A DNA stretch of 64,000 nucleotides. It comes from JAJTFW01 sp964534995 (lineage in GTDB: Bacteria; Bacteroidota; Bacteroidia; AKYH767-A; OLB10). Under the pieces are notes generated by a model. The model saw nothing but the letters and a program-made list of their open reading frames with translations. It had not been told where the DNA came from and ran no database searches. The translations under genes and the position numbers were made by a program. Shown in pieces: positions 1 through 8,626 of the stretch (position 1 is the first letter of the stretch; each line of letters begins with the position of its first letter). Location of the stretch: positions 25,273 to 89,272 of the forward strand of contig CAZHSC010000003.1 in assembly GCA_964534995.1 (NCBI GenBank), given 5' to 3'.

Positions 1-1011
1 GACCTTGTCAAAGATAAAATACCGGTTCCGGGTCCTGCGGAACTTGCGGAAGCCCTGCTGGCAGCGCAGAAGAACTGCTTGGAAAAAGGTCTTACCACTG
101 TGGTTGATGCCGGGCTCGATGTACCGGTGATATTGCTGATTGACAGCCTGCACAAATCCGGTAAGCTTACCATAAGGATGAATGCAATGGTAAGTTATAA
201 ACCGGCTAACGTGTTGTATTACCGTAAACACGGCAGGTACAAAAGCGAACGACTCAATGTACGTTCATTCAAATTGTATGCGGATGGTGCGCTCGGCTCA
301 CGTGGCGCCTGCCTCCTGCACCCTTATTCCGATTTGCCCGGCCATTACGGCTTTTTATTGAGCCACCCCGACTCCGTTAAAGTCGCGGCTCGTACCGCTG
401 CGGAAACGGGTTTTCAGCTGAATACGCATTGTATTGGGGATTCTGCCAACAGGTTATTGTTGCATGTTTACAGCGATGTACTCAAAGGAAAAAATGATTT
501 TCGCTGGCGCATTGAACATGCACAGTTGATACACCCGTCTGACTTTCATCTGTTTCATGATTTCTCCATCATTCCATCTGTGCAGCCGACACATGCTACC
601 AGTGATATGTATTGGGCCGGCGACAGAGTGGGTGAGGAACGGATTAAAAGCGCTTATGCCTACAAAGAGTTGCTCCGGCAAAGTGGAAGGATAGCAACAG
701 GTTCTGATTTTCCTGTTGAAGACATCAATCCTCTTTTTGGATTTTATGCAGCCGTTGCCCGTAAAGATCAAAAATTATATCCTGAAAATGGATTTAACAA
801 ATCCCAGTCGCTTACACGTAAGGAAGCCCTGCGTGCAATGACATGCTGGGCTGCGTATGCATGTTTTGAGGAGGAGGAAAAAGGAAGTCTTGAAGAAGGG
901 AAGTGGGCTGATTTTGTGGTGCTGGATAAGGATATGATGACAGCACCTGAAAATGAATTGTTCGGTATTAAAGTACTGAATACATTTATCGGTGGTGTAA
1001 AAGTGTACTGA
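1..1011 (+). CDS. YtcJ-like amidohydrolase, 5'-truncated by window edge
   Basis: This is the C-terminal part of a metal-dependent amidohydrolase of the YtcJ/Amidohydro_3 group (TIM-barrel hydrolases of amide or related bonds; substrate unknown). The frame is open from base 1, so the gene starts outside the window; a TTG at 79 is not a credible start. Visible family motifs are DGALGSRGA (around codon 98), a GDSANR helix following an H (THCIGD), RIEHAQL, and the late barrel motif ATGSDFPVEDINPL, where the Asp would be a metal/catalytic ligand. The N-terminal HxH metal motif must lie upstream. The C-terminal EEGKWADFVVLDKD is the usual composite beta-domain return strand. The following VOC gene is 55 bp downstream on the same strand. 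Confidence 0.85.
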   Translation, partial: DLVKDKIPVPGPAELAEALLAAQKNCLEKGLTTVVDAGLDVPVILLIDSLHKSGKLTIRMNAMVSYKPANVLYYRKHGRYKSERLNVRSFKLYADGALGSRGACLLHPYSDLPGHYGFLLSHPDSVKVAARTAAETGFQLNTHCIGDSANRLLLHVYSDVLKGKNDFRWRIEHAQLIHPSDFHLFHDFSIIPSVQPTHATSDMYWAGDRVGEERIKSAYAYKELLRQSGRIATGSDFPVEDINPLFGFYAAVARKDQKLYPENGFNKSQSLTRKEALRAMTCWAAYACFEEEEKGSLEEGKWADFVVLDKDMMTAPENELFGIKVLNTFIGGVKVY

Positions 1012-1066
1012 TACTCATCCCGGCCTATCAAACGGAGCGTTTCGGTAATTTAATTGATGAAATGAA

Positions 1067-1462
1067 ATGACAATGAATTTACTGCATACCGAAATCATTT
1101 TATACGTTACTAATCAACAACACAGTGCCGCTTTTTATTCAGTAATTCTTTGCCGGCAACCCGTACTTAATGTTCCGGGTATGACGGAGTTTCAATTATC
1201 TGATACCTGTAAATTGGGTTTGATGCCCAATGAAAGTATAGCAAAGTTGCTGAAGCCGGTACTGCCGGATCCCGGAAAAGGACTGGGGATTCCGCGATGC
1301 GAATTGTATTGGTTGGTGACCGATATTCAGGCAGCATCCTTGTTGGCTCAATCTGTCAATGCAAAAATGGTAAGCCCTGCGGAAGTTCGCGATTGGGGCC
1401 ATCGGGTAGTTTATTTCGCCGATCCGGATGGACATGTGATTGCTTTTGCGCAAGAAGTTTAA
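1067..1462 (+). CDS. VOC family (glyoxalase/bleomycin-resistance fold) protein
   Basis: A 131-residue protein of the vicinal oxygen chelate superfamily. It shows the two beta-alpha-beta-beta-beta modules: N-terminal EIILYVTNQQHSAAFY and C-terminal module ending in VYFADPDGHVIAFAQ, whose DPDGH...A pattern is the classic VOC ending. Such single-domain proteins act as dimers in isomerisation, dioxygenation or drug/toxin binding; the substrate cannot be told from sequence. ATG at 1067 is followed two codons later by another ATG (1073) that could also serve as start. No close partner apart from the upstream amidohydrolase on the same strand. The 186 bp between its end and the convergent gene ending at 1649 show nothing recognisable. 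Confidence 0.75.
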   Translation: MTMNLLHTEIILYVTNQQHSAAFYSVILCRQPVLNVPGMTEFQLSDTCKLGLMPNESIAKLLKPVLPDPGKGLGIPRCELYWLVTDIQAASLLAQSVNAKMVSPAEVRDWGHRVVYFADPDGHVIAFAQEV

Positions 1463-1648
1463 TCAACAGTGATTGCATTGGAGGATTCATTCCATCCCAG
1501 CGAAATGGTGGACTGTATTTACCTGCTCTGATTTTTTAAGATGAATGCAACAAAATGGACATTGCACAAGTCCTGTTCAAATAGCCGTATAAGCCGGCAT
1601 TCGCTGCCAAAATATTTTTTGATGGCAACAGGCGTTAAGACTAAGGTG

Positions 1649-2842
1649 CTACTCAGAACTTTTTAACTGCTCTATTTTTTCAAGCAGCAGTAACGATTGT
1701 TTATAGTCAATAGCCTTTTCCTTCGCAAGTACTATAGTATGCTGACAGGCTTCAAGAGCGGCTTCTTTTTTACCCATCTTAAAGCAAAGGGAAGCCAGGG
1801 TATGGTTGTTTTTTATGTTGTCCTGGATACTCACTGCTTTTCTGGCCCATGTTTCGGCTTTTGCAAGAAGTTCTTTGTTTGTTATGCGTTCATAAAAGTT
1901 GTAAGCTACTTCATTAAGGCGACGGTAATCATCTGCGCAATATTTTTCGATGAAGGGAACAGCTTCCTCCTGGTAATTTTTCCAGTCCGATCGCATCTTA
2001 TGCCGGTTGAGGGAGGCATAGGCAATGATTTTTTCCGACAGGTCCAACCCCGATTTCCGAAGTTTTTCAATCATGTTGGCATAACCAAGGGTGTCGAGTT
2101 TTTGTACCCTCGTCATTAATGCTGTATTGTACAGTGAAATTATCTTATTCTCTATACTATCGGCAGTGTATATCCGGGCGTACTCCGCACGAAGTGCCAT
2201 CACTCTTTGAAAAGCGGCCATCTCAACTTCTCGGAACATATCGTACATAATTCTCCAGTTTTCGTATTTCAAAAGCTCCGCATCCGACAAGCCGGACAGG
2301 TAACCGTTGATTGTAACCTGGTTGTCAAGCCCGGCCTTTTCCAGCATTTTCATATAGGTGCTGATCTCTTCCATGTTGGCCGTTTTGTCAAAATATTTCC
2401 GTTCAAAGGTCCTGAGTTGTTTGGTGCTGTCCAGGGCGTCTTTGCCCAATTGGAGAAACTCTGGCGAGTATTTACGGCCTGCGGAACGGTGCATCATTAC
2501 CGCGTTGTTAAAGTCGAAAAAAACATGGGTTGGAAAATTTTTTATCCGTATTTTTTTGTTGAATTCACGGCCTTCTTTCTCCATATCCATTTTAATGCAA
2601 ACAAAATATTTATTGTAAAAGTCGGCCACTGCCGGGTCGGTATATACGCTGTCATTCATAAATTCACAATAATGGCACCAGGAGGCGTATGCGTGCAGGA
2701 AGATGGGCTTTTTTTCGGCTTTTGAAACGCTTATGGCTTCATCAAATGAAATCGCGCGAAAGCGGATACCGTTTTTTTCTCCGGTCTGCGATAATACTAT
2801 AAGCGGTAACAGCAGTAATGCAAGCAGGGTGATTTTTTTCAT
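1649..2842 (-). CDS. Secreted thioredoxin-fold protein with alpha-helical C-terminal region
   Basis: Predicted 397-residue exported protein. The start chosen is the ATG at 2842, giving a signal peptide (MKKITLLALLLLPLIVLSQ); the frame is open further upstream to 2935 but that extension overlaps the preceding gene and is not signal-like. Residues of about 30-150 form a thioredoxin-like domain with the redox motif WCHYC (in HAYASWCHYCEFM) and a cis-Pro loop (KNFPTHVFF). The remaining 240 residues are helical, probably TPR-like, ending with a run resembling a TPR unit (ASLCFKMGKKEAALEAC). Likely a periplasmic thiol-disulfide protein of the DUF255/thioredoxin_7 type. It is the last gene of a three-gene minus-strand operon (3977 to 1649), 65 bp after its neighbour. 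Confidence 0.75.
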   Translation of the reverse strand: MKKITLLALLLLPLIVLSQTGEKNGIRFRAISFDEAISVSKAEKKPIFLHAYASWCHYCEFMNDSVYTDPAVADFYNKYFVCIKMDMEKEGREFNKKIRIKNFPTHVFFDFNNAVMMHRSAGRKYSPEFLQLGKDALDSTKQLRTFERKYFDKTANMEEISTYMKMLEKAGLDNQVTINGYLSGLSDAELLKYENWRIMYDMFREVEMAAFQRVMALRAEYARIYTADSIENKIISLYNTALMTRVQKLDTLGYANMIEKLRKSGLDLSEKIIAYASLNRHKMRSDWKNYQEEAVPFIEKYCADDYRRLNEVAYNFYERITNKELLAKAETWARKAVSIQDNIKNNHTLASLCFKMGKKEAALEACQHTIVLAKEKAIDYKQSLLLLEKIEQLKSSE

Positions 2843-2907
2843 GGGGATTATGAATAACAAATATATTAATTCAGGGCGAGTGCTGTATGATGAATGTATG
2901 AATGCCT

Positions 2908-3528
2908 TTAATGGCCGTTGCTGGGTATCAGGCAATAGGGGAGTTGCCAGTCGTTCGCACCGCGCTTGTCAGTTTGTACGGCATTGCCCTCACAGTCACA
3001 GAGGACTCCGTTGCTGTCTCTTTTCATGATTTTCATTTTTCCTTCGGTCACTGCCTGAACCACCATTTCCCTGATGTCTGCCAAAGGATGGTGCTTGCTG
3101 GCAAGGGCAATCTGTAATCCTGCTTCGTTGTTGTGCAGGTCCATCATGACTGCGGTTGCATCTTGTAAAGCGCCGTCTTCTTTTTTCCCTTTTTTAAAAT
3201 CCCTGTAATTTCCTTTTTCATGTGCCTGCCCCAGTTTCCTGGCCGCTTTGCAGCCTATTTCCCGGCCAAGACAGGCCATCCAGTATGCATGCCGGAAAGC
3301 GTCCAGCATGCCCCCGTGCTCAAAACTGTCGAGTGCCGGATGATGTACCATACGTTTACTTTCCTCCCTTGCTTCGCGGCTAATGCGATAGGCTTTTTTC
3401 GCTTTTAAAAGATGTGTGATGGTCCAGCATTTCTCCGCAGCACTCAGTCTGAAAAATTCTTTCAAAGGCTGTTGGCCTGATGTTGGAAAGTAGATGAGCA
3501 GGATAAAAAAAAGGAACCGGTATTTCAT
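2908..3528 (-). CDS. Secreted DUF6973-like protein
   Basis: A 206-residue protein with an N-terminal signal peptide (MKYRFLFFILLIYFPTSG). The conserved core includes DAFRHAYWMACLGREIG, AHEKGNYRDF and MDLHNNEAGLQIA; the arrangement of FRHAYW, HE and MDxHNN resembles the helical DUF6973 family, with several His/Glu/Asp that could form an active or metal site. The function of this family is not established. Its ATG overlaps the stop of the upstream gene by 4 bp (ATGA), so the two are translationally coupled, and a secreted thioredoxin-like gene follows. The operon therefore encodes three exported proteins of unknown joint role. Confidence 0.65.
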   Translation of the reverse strand: MKYRFLFFILLIYFPTSGQQPLKEFFRLSAAEKCWTITHLLKAKKAYRISREAREESKRMVHHPALDSFEHGGMLDAFRHAYWMACLGREIGCKAARKLGQAHEKGNYRDFKKGKKEDGALQDATAVMMDLHNNEAGLQIALASKHHPLADIREMVVQAVTEGKMKIMKRDSNGVLCDCEGNAVQTDKRGANDWQLPYCLIPSNGH

Positions 3529-3977
3529 CGCAGGGAATGAAACATCATCGCCTTGGCAAAAGCAAACCCAAAAAACTGTAATTGTTCCTGCTTGTTATCG
3601 GTCTCGCCGGCAAGGCTGATCCTGAATTTGTCCCATAGGGATTCGGGTGCATCAAGTGTTGGAATGCAATAGTATTCCGGCGCTCCCCTGAGTTTGGTGT
3701 AAACCATGATGATGGCGCAGGGCTTCATTTCGCCGGGGCGGTACAGTCCTTTGAAAGACGCTTTGCGCTCAGCATACTCGTACTCGCTGATGTCTTTTAC
3801 CTTGTAGCCCCCTTTTAATTCAACCCCCATCTGCATAAACATTTTATAACCTACGGAGCCCATCACATATTCATCCTCGGTGGTGGGTGAAATTTTTTGT
3901 TCCTGCCCGTATGAATAGGTGAATATAGCCGTTGAAATCAGTAAGATTATCAGGGCCTTTGCGCTTGTTTTTATCAT
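3525..3977 (-). CDS. Hypothetical secreted protein, first gene of operon
   Basis: A 150-residue protein that I do not recognise. The N-terminus is a clear signal peptide (MIKTSAKALIILLISTAIFTYSYG followed by Q). The mature part has a two-Cys content (KPCAII and EYYCIPT) and ends with a Phe/Ala-rich helix (FFGFAFAKAMMFHSL). It overlaps the next gene by 4 bp and has a well-formed Bacteroidetes promoter 17 nt upstream, so it heads the operon 3977-1649. The two cysteines and the downstream thioredoxin-fold protein make a redox connection conceivable, but this is only an inference. Confidence 0.6.
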   Translation of the reverse strand: MIKTSAKALIILLISTAIFTYSYGQEQKISPTTEDEYVMGSVGYKMFMQMGVELKGGYKVKDISEYEYAERKASFKGLYRPGEMKPCAIIMVYTKLRGAPEYYCIPTLDAPESLWDKFRISLAGETDNKQEQLQFFGFAFAKAMMFHSLR

Positions 3978-3994
3978 TTTTCCGGTTATTTTTA

Positions 3995-4026
3995 CAAAGT
4001 TAAAGAACCAGGGTGGTCCTGTCCAA
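3995..4026 (-). promoter_or_regulatory. Bacteroidetes-type promoter (TTG-N21-TAACTTTG)
   Basis: On the minus strand the -7 box TAACTTTG (4002-3995) matches TAnnTTTG exactly, with a -33 TTG at 4026-4024 and a 21-nt spacer. It sits 17 nt upstream of the ATG of the secreted-protein operon. Confidence 0.65.
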
Positions 4027-4096
4027 ATTAAATAAGTTGATTTGAACGATCCCTTCGCTTCCCATTATAGTTATCCAACTTAAAAACACTAGTACA

Positions 4097-4990
4097 ATGG
4101 CACCAAAAACCGTTGAACTGGCCCGTTTAGGATCCATTGTTGTAGAGAAGAAGTACGGCATGACCTATGATGAATTCGCTAAAATGCATTTGTTTCCTCT
4201 CCAGCCCGTGGTTTTTGGCGACGCTACCAGAAATTGGGCCGCCCGGGAGAAATTTACCCCTGAATTTTTTAAGAAACATTACAGCAATCGAAATGTACGT
4301 GTGCAGGGAAAGGATTTTACATTGGGGTAGTACATCGACCTGATGGTGGTGTCAACGGAGGAAAATCCTACTCCTTACCCCTGTAAATTGCAGGTAATGA
4401 GTGAATATCCGGAACTCTTGCCAGACATCAGCCCCCGTTATAGTTTTGCTTTGCCTGACCGGACACACAGCAGAATGCTGCCGCATGGATTTTTAGGGGG
4501 AGCTGATACACTGGAAATTTTTCTGGGATGCCCGGGAGGACAATTCCCTTATATTCACTACGATTACATGGGCTTACATGCTTATATCAATCAGCTATAC
4601 GGGGAGAAAATGTTTACTGTAATTCCTCCGGATCAAACGGCTTATGTGTACCCGGATCCCGACAATCCCTGGAAATCACTGGTTGATATTAAAAACCCTG
4701 ACCTTAATAAATTCCCCCTTTGGTCAAAAGTAACTCCCATATCTTTTGTAGTGGGGCCCGGCGAAACCATGTTCATTCCCAATGGATGGTGGCATACAGC
4801 GTATTCGGTTACACCCACCATTTCCGTGGCACTGGATGTGTTAAATGCATCTAACTGGCCGAGGTTTGTCAATGAAGTGGATATGATGATGAGCCGGCAA
4901 AAACCGCTGAAGGCAAAGATTGCCCATGCCTACCTGTATGCGGCAGGTGCTCTTTTGTCATTTGCCGAAATGCTGGGTATAGTTATTTAA
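4097..4990 (+). pseudogene. Cupin_8/JmjC-like oxygenase gene interrupted by an in-frame amber codon
   Basis: One 298-codon reading frame encodes a cupin-like (JmjC-related) domain protein, but codon 78 (4328-4330) is TAG. Both halves are in the same frame with no indel, and the amino-acid sequence reads smoothly across it (KDFTLG, stop, YIDLMVVSTEENP). The Fe(II) facial triad of the family is intact in the second half: HxD in FPYIHYDYMG and the distal His in GWWHTAYSVTP, with a Lys in GEKMFTVIPP likely to contact 2-oxoglutarate. Family members are Fe/2-oxoglutarate hydroxylases. Without suppression only a 77-residue N-terminal piece, or a restart at ATG 4343, would be made. It could be a real nonsense mutation or a sequencing error; confidence that this is one broken gene is high. 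Confidence 0.8.
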
Positions 4991-5082
4991 ATGATTTTAT
5001 TACTGGTCGCCTGACTGGGTGTTGCTTCACTACGGGGATATTCCCGTTGCAGTGACGTTCATGGATCATGAAAACCGGATCA

Positions 5083-5586
5083 TTACACTTTTACTTTGAC
5101 ATGGGTCCAGGGCTTTATCTGCCACTCAATGGTTCCGCTGCAGATGTGCTTGTTTTCAGCATCGTACACTGCAACAGAATACTGCCTCAGTAATGCTTCT
5201 TCCGCTTCGAGCCTTGATTTAATAATTGCTGTTTCCTCCGGGCTTATTCCGAATTCGGCGCTAACCGCGCACTTACCCTGATAATGGTATTCCATATGGA
5301 TCGACTTCAGAATAAGCCGGTATTGTTCCGGCGGAAGGGCGCGCGCCAGGCTGAGCCCGCTGACATACTCGCACAAGGTGGCCAGCGCGCAGGCATGAAT
5401 GCCATTGATATGGTTTTTATTTTTTCGGATATACGGAGCAGTTATTACCAGGCTTTGTTCTTTAACATGAGTGATGTTAAATTGATGTGGCCCGTTGAAG
5501 GGAATCATCCGTCGCAGTGCAAAATTGAGCAGATAGCGCGAGGTGCGGGAGGTTTTTGCTTTTTCCAGCAGCGTTTGTAATCGCAT
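5083..5586 (-). CDS. DUF4442 hotdog-fold (thioesterase-like) protein
   Basis: A 167-residue protein of the DUF4442/hotdog family. The diagnostic stretch is NHINGIHACALATLCEYVSG (about residues 58-77), corresponding to the central hotdog helix preceded by the N-H-x-N-x-I-H segment, followed by strands such as LILKSIHMEYHYQGKCAVSAEF. Hotdog proteins bind or hydrolyse acyl-CoA thioesters; this subfamily has no firm substrate. The ATG at 5586 gives a full-length domain. It lies 77 bp downstream of the nitronate monooxygenase-like gene on the same strand and could be cotranscribed. Confidence 0.75.
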   Translation of the reverse strand: MRLQTLLEKAKTSRTSRYLLNFALRRMIPFNGPHQFNITHVKEQSLVITAPYIRKNKNHINGIHACALATLCEYVSGLSLARALPPEQYRLILKSIHMEYHYQGKCAVSAEFGISPEETAIIKSRLEAEEALLRQYSVAVYDAENKHICSGTIEWQIKPWTHVKVKV

Positions 5587-5663
5587 GGGCGTGGCGCTTT
5601 TCAGGTTTGAGGTGGATGAGATTACGGCAAGGTTCAGGCAGGCCGTGTCTTAATGAATTTATT

Positions 5664-6692
5664 TCAGGTAGTCGCTTCAGCGTTTCGTTGGTACATACCT
5701 GTTAGCTCCTGCATCGATGCTTCCAGTTCTTCACTCAGGCGTTCTATGATTTCCTCGCAGGAAATGATATCGGAAATGAGTTCAACACTTTGTCCGGCTG
5801 CCCATAGGTTATTGTAATTTCCGGGTTTAACGGCTTTTTCAAATTTCCCCATCCCTTTTAGTTGTACGAGCATTTTAAAATATTTTTTGGTGCTGGGATG
5901 ATTGCTCATCCACCTTTCAAAGGGGTTTTGCCGGGGCCCGATTTTCTTAGCATAGGGGGTGCTGATAACTGCGCAGGGGGTTCCTGATATACGGTCAGTC
6001 ATCATGATGTCGCCCATGCCTGAATTTACAATCGCGTTTTTATATTCATCGCTCACCCGGGCTTCTGTTGACGCGATAAAACGTGTGCCGATACTTACTC
6101 CGGCGGCTCCCAGTGCCAGCGCCGAGAGTATTCCTGCTCCGGTGGCAATACCGCCTGCTGCAATGACGGGGATGTGCGGATATGCTTTTAGGAGCGCCGG
6201 TACAAGAACACTCTGAGGAAAGGGCCCCGCATGCCCACCAGCTCCCTGCGACACGGCAATAAATCCATCGCACTTTAATCCCGCGCATTTTTCAGCATGT
6301 TCAAGGTTGGTGACATCGCAAAATACCTTCGCCCCGTAACTGTGTGCCGCGGTAATTACTTCTGCGGGATTTCCCAGGCTGGTAATGTAAAAGGGAACTT
6401 TTGCAGCGACACACTGCTCCAGGTGGGTTTTGTAAAGCGGGTTCGTTTGCTGTACAATGAGATTAACCCCATAACTGCCCCTGCAGTTGTTTTCTTCTTT
6501 ATATCGGTTGAGGTTTTCCAGTAATGTTTTCAGTTCCCCCTCTTTCCGGAAATTTAACGTGGGAAACGTTCCGATGATGCCTGAACGCATGGCACTCTTC
6601 ATCATGGCTTCGTTGGATACAAGGAACATGGGAGCCATGATGACGGGAACCCTTAAATTGTATAAACGACTGAATTCTGTTGCAAATGGCAT
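5664..6692 (-). CDS. Nitronate monooxygenase / 2-nitropropane dioxygenase family protein
   Basis: A 342-residue FMN-dependent TIM-barrel protein of the NMO family. Motifs include the N-terminal PVIMAPMFLVSN strand, the central GFIAVSQGAGGHAG (the region containing the putative catalytic His and FMN contact), and the phosphate-binding PVIAAGGIATGAGILSALALGAAGVSIGTRF arm, of which AAGGIATG and SIGTRF are hallmarks. Enzymes of this family oxidise alkyl nitronates (for example propionate 3-nitronate); relatives include FabK-type enoyl-ACP reductases, so the exact substrate is uncertain. Length is typical. It is divergent from the acyl-CoA ligase gene at 6772. Confidence 0.85.
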   Translation of the reverse strand: MPFATEFSRLYNLRVPVIMAPMFLVSNEAMMKSAMRSGIIGTFPTLNFRKEGELKTLLENLNRYKEENNCRGSYGVNLIVQQTNPLYKTHLEQCVAAKVPFYITSLGNPAEVITAAHSYGAKVFCDVTNLEHAEKCAGLKCDGFIAVSQGAGGHAGPFPQSVLVPALLKAYPHIPVIAAGGIATGAGILSALALGAAGVSIGTRFIASTEARVSDEYKNAIVNSGMGDIMMTDRISGTPCAVISTPYAKKIGPRQNPFERWMSNHPSTKKYFKMLVQLKGMGKFEKAVKPGNYNNLWAAGQSVELISDIISCEEIIERLSEELEASMQELTGMYQRNAEATT

Positions 6693-6738
6693 TTTCTTTT
6701 TTCTTTAGTCCGCATTTCGGAAATTACCGTAGCGTCAG

Positions 6739-6746
6739 TATATTTG
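6739..6746 (+). promoter_or_regulatory. -7 box TATATTTG upstream of acyl-CoA ligase
   Basis: Exact TAnnTTTG match 25 nt before the ATG at 6772. No TTG at the expected -33 spacing was seen, so the call rests on the -7 box alone. Confidence 0.45.
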
Positions 6747-6771
6747 ACCTAAAGCTAAATCATTTCAGATT

Positions 6772-8544
6772 ATGTCCGTAACCCGTTTGTTCGACTTATT
6801 AGATCGCTATCGTGAATTGTATGCTGACAAGCCGGATGCGCTTGCCTCTAAAGTTAACGGGCAATGGCAAACGGTAAGCGCGCTTGAATTTATCAAACAG
6901 GCTGAACTGCTTGCTTATGGCTTGCTGGCGCTGGGAGTGAAAAAAGGGGATAAGATCGCTACCTTGAGTAACAACCGTCCCGAGTGGAATTTTCTTGATA
7001 TGGGCATGATGATGGCCGGCTGCATCCACGTACCCGTTTATCCGACCATAAGTGCCGAAGATTTGCGTTTTATTTTTCATGATGCAGAAGTAAAATTTGT
7101 GTTTGTTTCAAGCGCTGAGCTATGGGAAAAAGTGGAGCTGGTTGTGCAGGATATGCCGGGGGTGAAGGGAATGTATTGCTTTGACCATATTCCCGGTAAG
7201 ACCCATTGGACGGAAGTTACGGAGCTTGGAAGCGCAAAGCCGGATCCGCATCAGGTACAGGGAATTTGTGAAGGCATTCAGACAAATGACCTGGCTACCC
7301 TCTTGTATACCAGCGGCACAACCGGTTTTCCCAAGGGGGTCATGTTGTCGCACAACAATATTATCAGTCAGTTGCTTGCAGCACAAGACCTCGCTCCGGT
7401 TGACAGAAACAGCAGGGCGCTCAGTTTTCTTCCGCTCAACCATGTGTATGAAAGGGTACTTAGTTATTTGTATATGTATCTTGGTGTGAGTATTTATTAT
7501 GCCGAAAGTATAGATAAGGTAGCCGATAATCTGAAGGAAGTGCAACCTGAAATATTCGGATGTGTACCGCGGCTTTTTGAAAAAGTGTATGACCGTATCA
7601 TAGCCAAAGGTACAGAACTGACAGGGCTGAAGAAGAAATTATTTTTTTGGGCAGTCGGGTTGGGACTCAGGTATGAAATCAACAATGCCAACGGGCCATG
7701 GTATGAATGGCAGCTGAAGATTGCCCGCAGGCTGATCTTCAGTAAATGGCAGGAGGCACTTGGAGGCAGGGTAAAAGCGGCGGTTTCAGGAGGTGCTGCC
7801 TTGCAGCCGAGGCTGGCCCGGGTTTTCTGGGCAGCGGGCATCCCCATCCTGGAGGGATATGGCCTTACGGAAACCAGCCCTGTTATTACCGTAAATACGC
7901 TGAAACCGGGAGGGCTCAGGTTTGGTACAGTCGGAAAACCCATTGATAAGGTAACCCTACGCATAGCCGAAGATGGGGAGATACTCTGTAAAGGTCCTAA
8001 TGTGATGCTGGGCTATTATAAGCGCCCTGATCTCACCGCCGAAATGATTGATCAGGACGGTTGGCTCCATACCGGTGATATCGGGGAGATGGAAGAAGGT
8101 CTGTATCTTAAAATTACGGACAGGAAGAAGGAAATTTTTAAAACCAGTGGCGGGAAATACATTGTTCCGCAAATCATTGAAAACAAACTGAAGGAATCAC
8201 GCTTCATTGAACAGGTGATGGTAATTGGTGAAAACCGCAAATTTGCCGCAGCCCTGATAGTTCCTAACTTTCCTTTTCTCAAGGAATGGTGTGAACGAAA
8301 ACAGATTCCTGTTCCTGCTACACATGAAGCGCTCATCAGCATTGAACGGGTGAAGAACCGTGTGATGAAAGAGGTCAACGCAGTAAACGAAGGCCTCGGC
8401 TCCTATGAAACCATTAAAAAAATAGAATTATTACCGCGCGAATGGAGCATTGATAAAGGAGAGATGACTCCAAAGCTGAGCCTGAAACGGAAAGTAATTC
8501 TTGAAGCAAATAAAGCGCTCATCGACAGAATGTATGCGGAGTAG
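6772..8544 (+). CDS. Long-chain fatty acid-CoA ligase
   Basis: A 590-residue adenylate-forming enzyme that activates fatty acids with ATP and CoA. The P-loop/A3 motif YTSGTTGFPKGVMLSH lies at residues 179-194, the A5 motif EGYGLTETSPV at about 360, A7 WLHTGDIGEM at about 429, and A8 DRKKEIFKTSGGKY shortly after, all with the expected residues. The FACS-like insertion and length match the bacterial FadD15/Faa1-like subgroup that carries an extended N-terminal domain. It has a -7 box upstream and a hairpin followed by T-rich sequence just after the stop. Function is secure; the chain-length preference is inferred from the subgroup. Confidence 0.9.
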   Translation: MSVTRLFDLLDRYRELYADKPDALASKVNGQWQTVSALEFIKQAELLAYGLLALGVKKGDKIATLSNNRPEWNFLDMGMMMAGCIHVPVYPTISAEDLRFIFHDAEVKFVFVSSAELWEKVELVVQDMPGVKGMYCFDHIPGKTHWTEVTELGSAKPDPHQVQGICEGIQTNDLATLLYTSGTTGFPKGVMLSHNNIISQLLAAQDLAPVDRNSRALSFLPLNHVYERVLSYLYMYLGVSIYYAESIDKVADNLKEVQPEIFGCVPRLFEKVYDRIIAKGTELTGLKKKLFFWAVGLGLRYEINNANGPWYEWQLKIARRLIFSKWQEALGGRVKAAVSGGAALQPRLARVFWAAGIPILEGYGLTETSPVITVNTLKPGGLRFGTVGKPIDKVTLRIAEDGEILCKGPNVMLGYYKRPDLTAEMIDQDGWLHTGDIGEMEEGLYLKITDRKKEIFKTSGGKYIVPQIIENKLKESRFIEQVMVIGENRKFAAALIVPNFPFLKEWCERKQIPVPATHEALISIERVKNRVMKEVNAVNEGLGSYETIKKIELLPREWSIDKGEMTPKLSLKRKVILEANKALIDRMYAE

Positions 8545-8558
8545 GAAAAGAAAGCCTT

Positions 8559-8577
8559 GCACCGTTACGGTGTTTTA
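8559..8577 (+). terminator. Hairpin terminator after acyl-CoA ligase
   Basis: CACCG-TTA-CGGTG hairpin (8560-8572) followed directly by TTTTATTCTTT, located 15 nt after the ligase stop and before the convergent E2 gene. Short stem, so moderate confidence. Confidence 0.5.
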
Positions 8578-8626
8578 TTCTTTCTCCCGCGATAAAGGTC
8601 CGTGCAGGAGGTATTGGTAACCGGAA

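Noticed and set aside
5020..5055. Possible terminator hairpin CACTACGGGG...CCCGTTGCAGTG
   Set aside because: The stem is asymmetric and there is no T-run on either strand.
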